From CAYLNH01 sp964384625 (lineage in GTDB: Bacteria; Verrucomicrobiota; Lentisphaeria; JABSQK01): DNA of 15,879 nucleotides. Made by a program: the position numbers and the translations under genes. Under the pieces are notes generated by a model. That model was not told where the DNA came from. It worked only from the letters and a program-made list of their open reading frames with translations, and made no database searches. The DNA lies in the NCBI GenBank assembly GCA_964384625.1, contig CAYLNH010000166.1, forward strand, positions 1 to 15,879, written 5' to 3'. Positions within the stretch are counted from its first letter, which is position 1. Every line of letters starts with the position of its first letter. Below, in pieces: positions 14,788 through 15,879 of the stretch.

Positions 14788-15810
14788 ATGAGATACCTGA
14801 CGTTCACACTGCTGGCACTCACGTTGCCGCTGGTGACCGCGGCGAAAACACCGCGCGGCAATCGCATGCCGAAAGGCACCACGATCAGAACCTCCCACCA
14901 GTTGGCTGACGACAGCAGCGCCGACAACCTGATCGACGGCGACAAAGACACCTTTCTGCTCAGCGCGCAGGGCACGGCCGGCGGCGACGGCAAGAAGGCA
15001 GCGTCCGTGTTCCTGCGTTTCCCTGAACCGGTGGAAGATCTTGTCGGCATGGTCACCGGCGCCGCGGAGAAATACGGCAACTACTATGCCAGGAAGATCG
15101 AGTTCTACGCCGACAGCACCGGCGACAAGGTATACGACACATTTCTTGGTACGACCACCAACCTGGGACCAGGCAAGAAGAGCCATGCCGAACATCTGTT
15201 CATCTATGTTGTACCCCGGGTTCACGGCCTCGAGATGCGCGTCGTGGAACACAGTGTCAAGGGCGCCAAGCGTGCGTTCTCCATGAATGAACTGGAACTG
15301 CTGATCAAACGCAACGGCCCGAAGAAGGCCGGCGACACGCCGGTGCGCAAGGTCCTCGGCTTCCCCGCCGACACCAAAGTGAAGGCATCCTACAAAACCG
15401 ACGGCGACGCCGGCCCGGACAAACTCATTGACGGCGACTGCACCACGTTTACCCGCGGCGCGGGCAATACCGCCGGCACGCCCGACAAACCGGCGATCGT
15501 CTCGTTCCGCTTCCCGAAGGCCTGCCGCAATCTGGCCGGCATCCAGACTGGACGGGCCGACAAGTTCGGCAACTACAACCCGGAAACCATCGAGGTCTGG
15601 ATCGACCGCGACGGCCACGGCAAGTTCAAGAAACAGGTCGCCACGATCGACGGCCTGGGCCCCAACGAGGAATCCCGCAAGCAGGTCCTGTTCGCCAAGC
15701 CCGTCAAGGCCTACGGCATCCAACTGCGCGTGACCAAACAGAACATGAAGGGACTCAAGCGCGCCTTTACCATGGACGAACTTAAGCTCATCGTTGGCAC
15801 AGGGAGATGA
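14788..15810 (+). CDS. Secreted two-module discoidin-like binding protein
   Basis: This 340-residue protein has a signal peptide (MRYLTFTLLALTLPLVTAA, cleavage near residue 19-20) followed by two copies of the module seen twice in the glycosidase upstream: residues 27-173 and 191-337. Shared landmarks are DNLIDGD or DKLIDGD near the start, VFLRFPEP or SFRFPKA, NLAGIQTGRADKFGNY, a strand such as IEVWID, then HGLEMRVVEHSVKGAKRAF or YGIQLRVTKQNMKGLKRAF, ending in M.EL.L. No catalytic motif is visible, so binding to a glycan or to the enzyme is the likely role. GAGGA lies seven bases before ATG 14788, and the 30-bp gap to the glycosidase suggests one operon. The protein could anchor substrate at the cell surface or in the periplasm. 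No homologue was recognised beyond a general F5/8 type C-like resemblance. Confidence 0.87.
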   Translation: MRYLTFTLLALTLPLVTAAKTPRGNRMPKGTTIRTSHQLADDSSADNLIDGDKDTFLLSAQGTAGGDGKKAASVFLRFPEPVEDLVGMVTGAAEKYGNYYARKIEFYADSTGDKVYDTFLGTTTNLGPGKKSHAEHLFIYVVPRVHGLEMRVVEHSVKGAKRAFSMNELELLIKRNGPKKAGDTPVRKVLGFPADTKVKASYKTDGDAGPDKLIDGDCTTFTRGAGNTAGTPDKPAIVSFRFPKACRNLAGIQTGRADKFGNYNPETIEVWIDRDGHGKFKKQVATIDGLGPNEESRKQVLFAKPVKAYGIQLRVTKQNMKGLKRAFTMDELKLIVGTGR

Positions 15811-15867
15811 TCATGGAAGGGGTAAATATTAATCCGGCACGCAAATAGGCGACATTCTCGCGGTGTG

Positions 15868-15879
15868 TGCTATATTAGT
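15868..15879 (+). promoter_or_regulatory. Possible extended -10 promoter at the window edge
   Basis: TGC followed by TATATT (15871-15876) fits an extended -10 element (TGnTATAAT, 5/6), and GCGACA (15849-15854) lies 16 bases upstream as a partial -35. It would start a new transcription unit beyond the right edge. The unit cannot be seen, so the call is weak. Confidence 0.3.

Noticed and set aside
11071..15723. A 1550-codon open frame on the minus strand opposite the glycosidase and module-protein genes
   Set aside because: It runs antisense through two convincing genes and the gap between them, has a low-complexity composition rich in Ala, Val, Gly, Asp and Arg, and shows no domain, signal peptide or ribosome binding site. 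It is the expected stop-free shadow of GC-rich codon use.
15807..15848. A 13-codon open frame overlapping the stop of the module-protein gene (ATGA)
   Set aside because: An AGGGAG lies at good spacing for its internal ATG, but the product is only 11-13 residues with no conserved features visible; chance is more likely than a gene.

Overview
The window (about 60% GC by eye) looks like a chromosomal segment of a PVC-superphylum bacterium, most likely Lentisphaerae, Kiritimatiellota or Planctomycetes. The support is indirect: a Tat-exported iduronate-2-sulfatase-type sulfatase, a secreted FG-GAP protein, large secreted beta-rich proteins, a GntR/LacI hybrid regulator beside a secreted glycosidase, a palindromic intergenic repeat, and short heptanucleotide repeats. 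No marker gene or RNA gene is present, so the assignment is an inference.

Layout. Positions 1-467 carry no convincing gene; they begin with 13 tandem copies of a 7-bp unit. On the minus strand lie two exported proteins: a 663-aa six-repeat FG-GAP protein (468-2459) and a 530-aa protein with a G8-like beta-helix region and a chitobiase-type C-terminal domain (2757-4349). About 300 bp containing a degraded palindromic repeat separates them. A divergent intergenic region (4350-4493) then starts a run of plus-strand genes: a membrane-anchored dual-specificity phosphatase, an overlapping or adjacent orphan receiver protein, a pyroglutamyl-peptidase I homologue, a sulfatase and a polytopic GT-C-like membrane protein.

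The right third is one regulatory and catabolic unit. A GntR-type winged-helix/LacI-type sensor protein (9576-10727) is followed at once by a giant secreted glycosidase of about 1338 residues (10741-14757), and 30 bp later by a secreted 340-aa protein (14788-15810) built from the same roughly 150-residue module found twice at the N-terminus of the glycosidase. The likely picture is that the regulator senses a sugar and controls an exported clan GH-A-like enzyme plus a binding partner sharing its adhesion modules. The sulfatase and the G8-like protein fit a lifestyle of degrading sulfated or complex polysaccharides, although they are separate transcription units.

The points most worth a second look are the four-copy module shared by two adjacent genes, the divergent GH-A-like catalytic domain with its unusual architecture, a 7-bp repeat array that forms the first codons of the glycosidase gene, a possible autoregulatory operator and near-leaderless promoter before the regulator, and a split in Shine-Dalgarno use between exported beta-rich proteins and the other genes.
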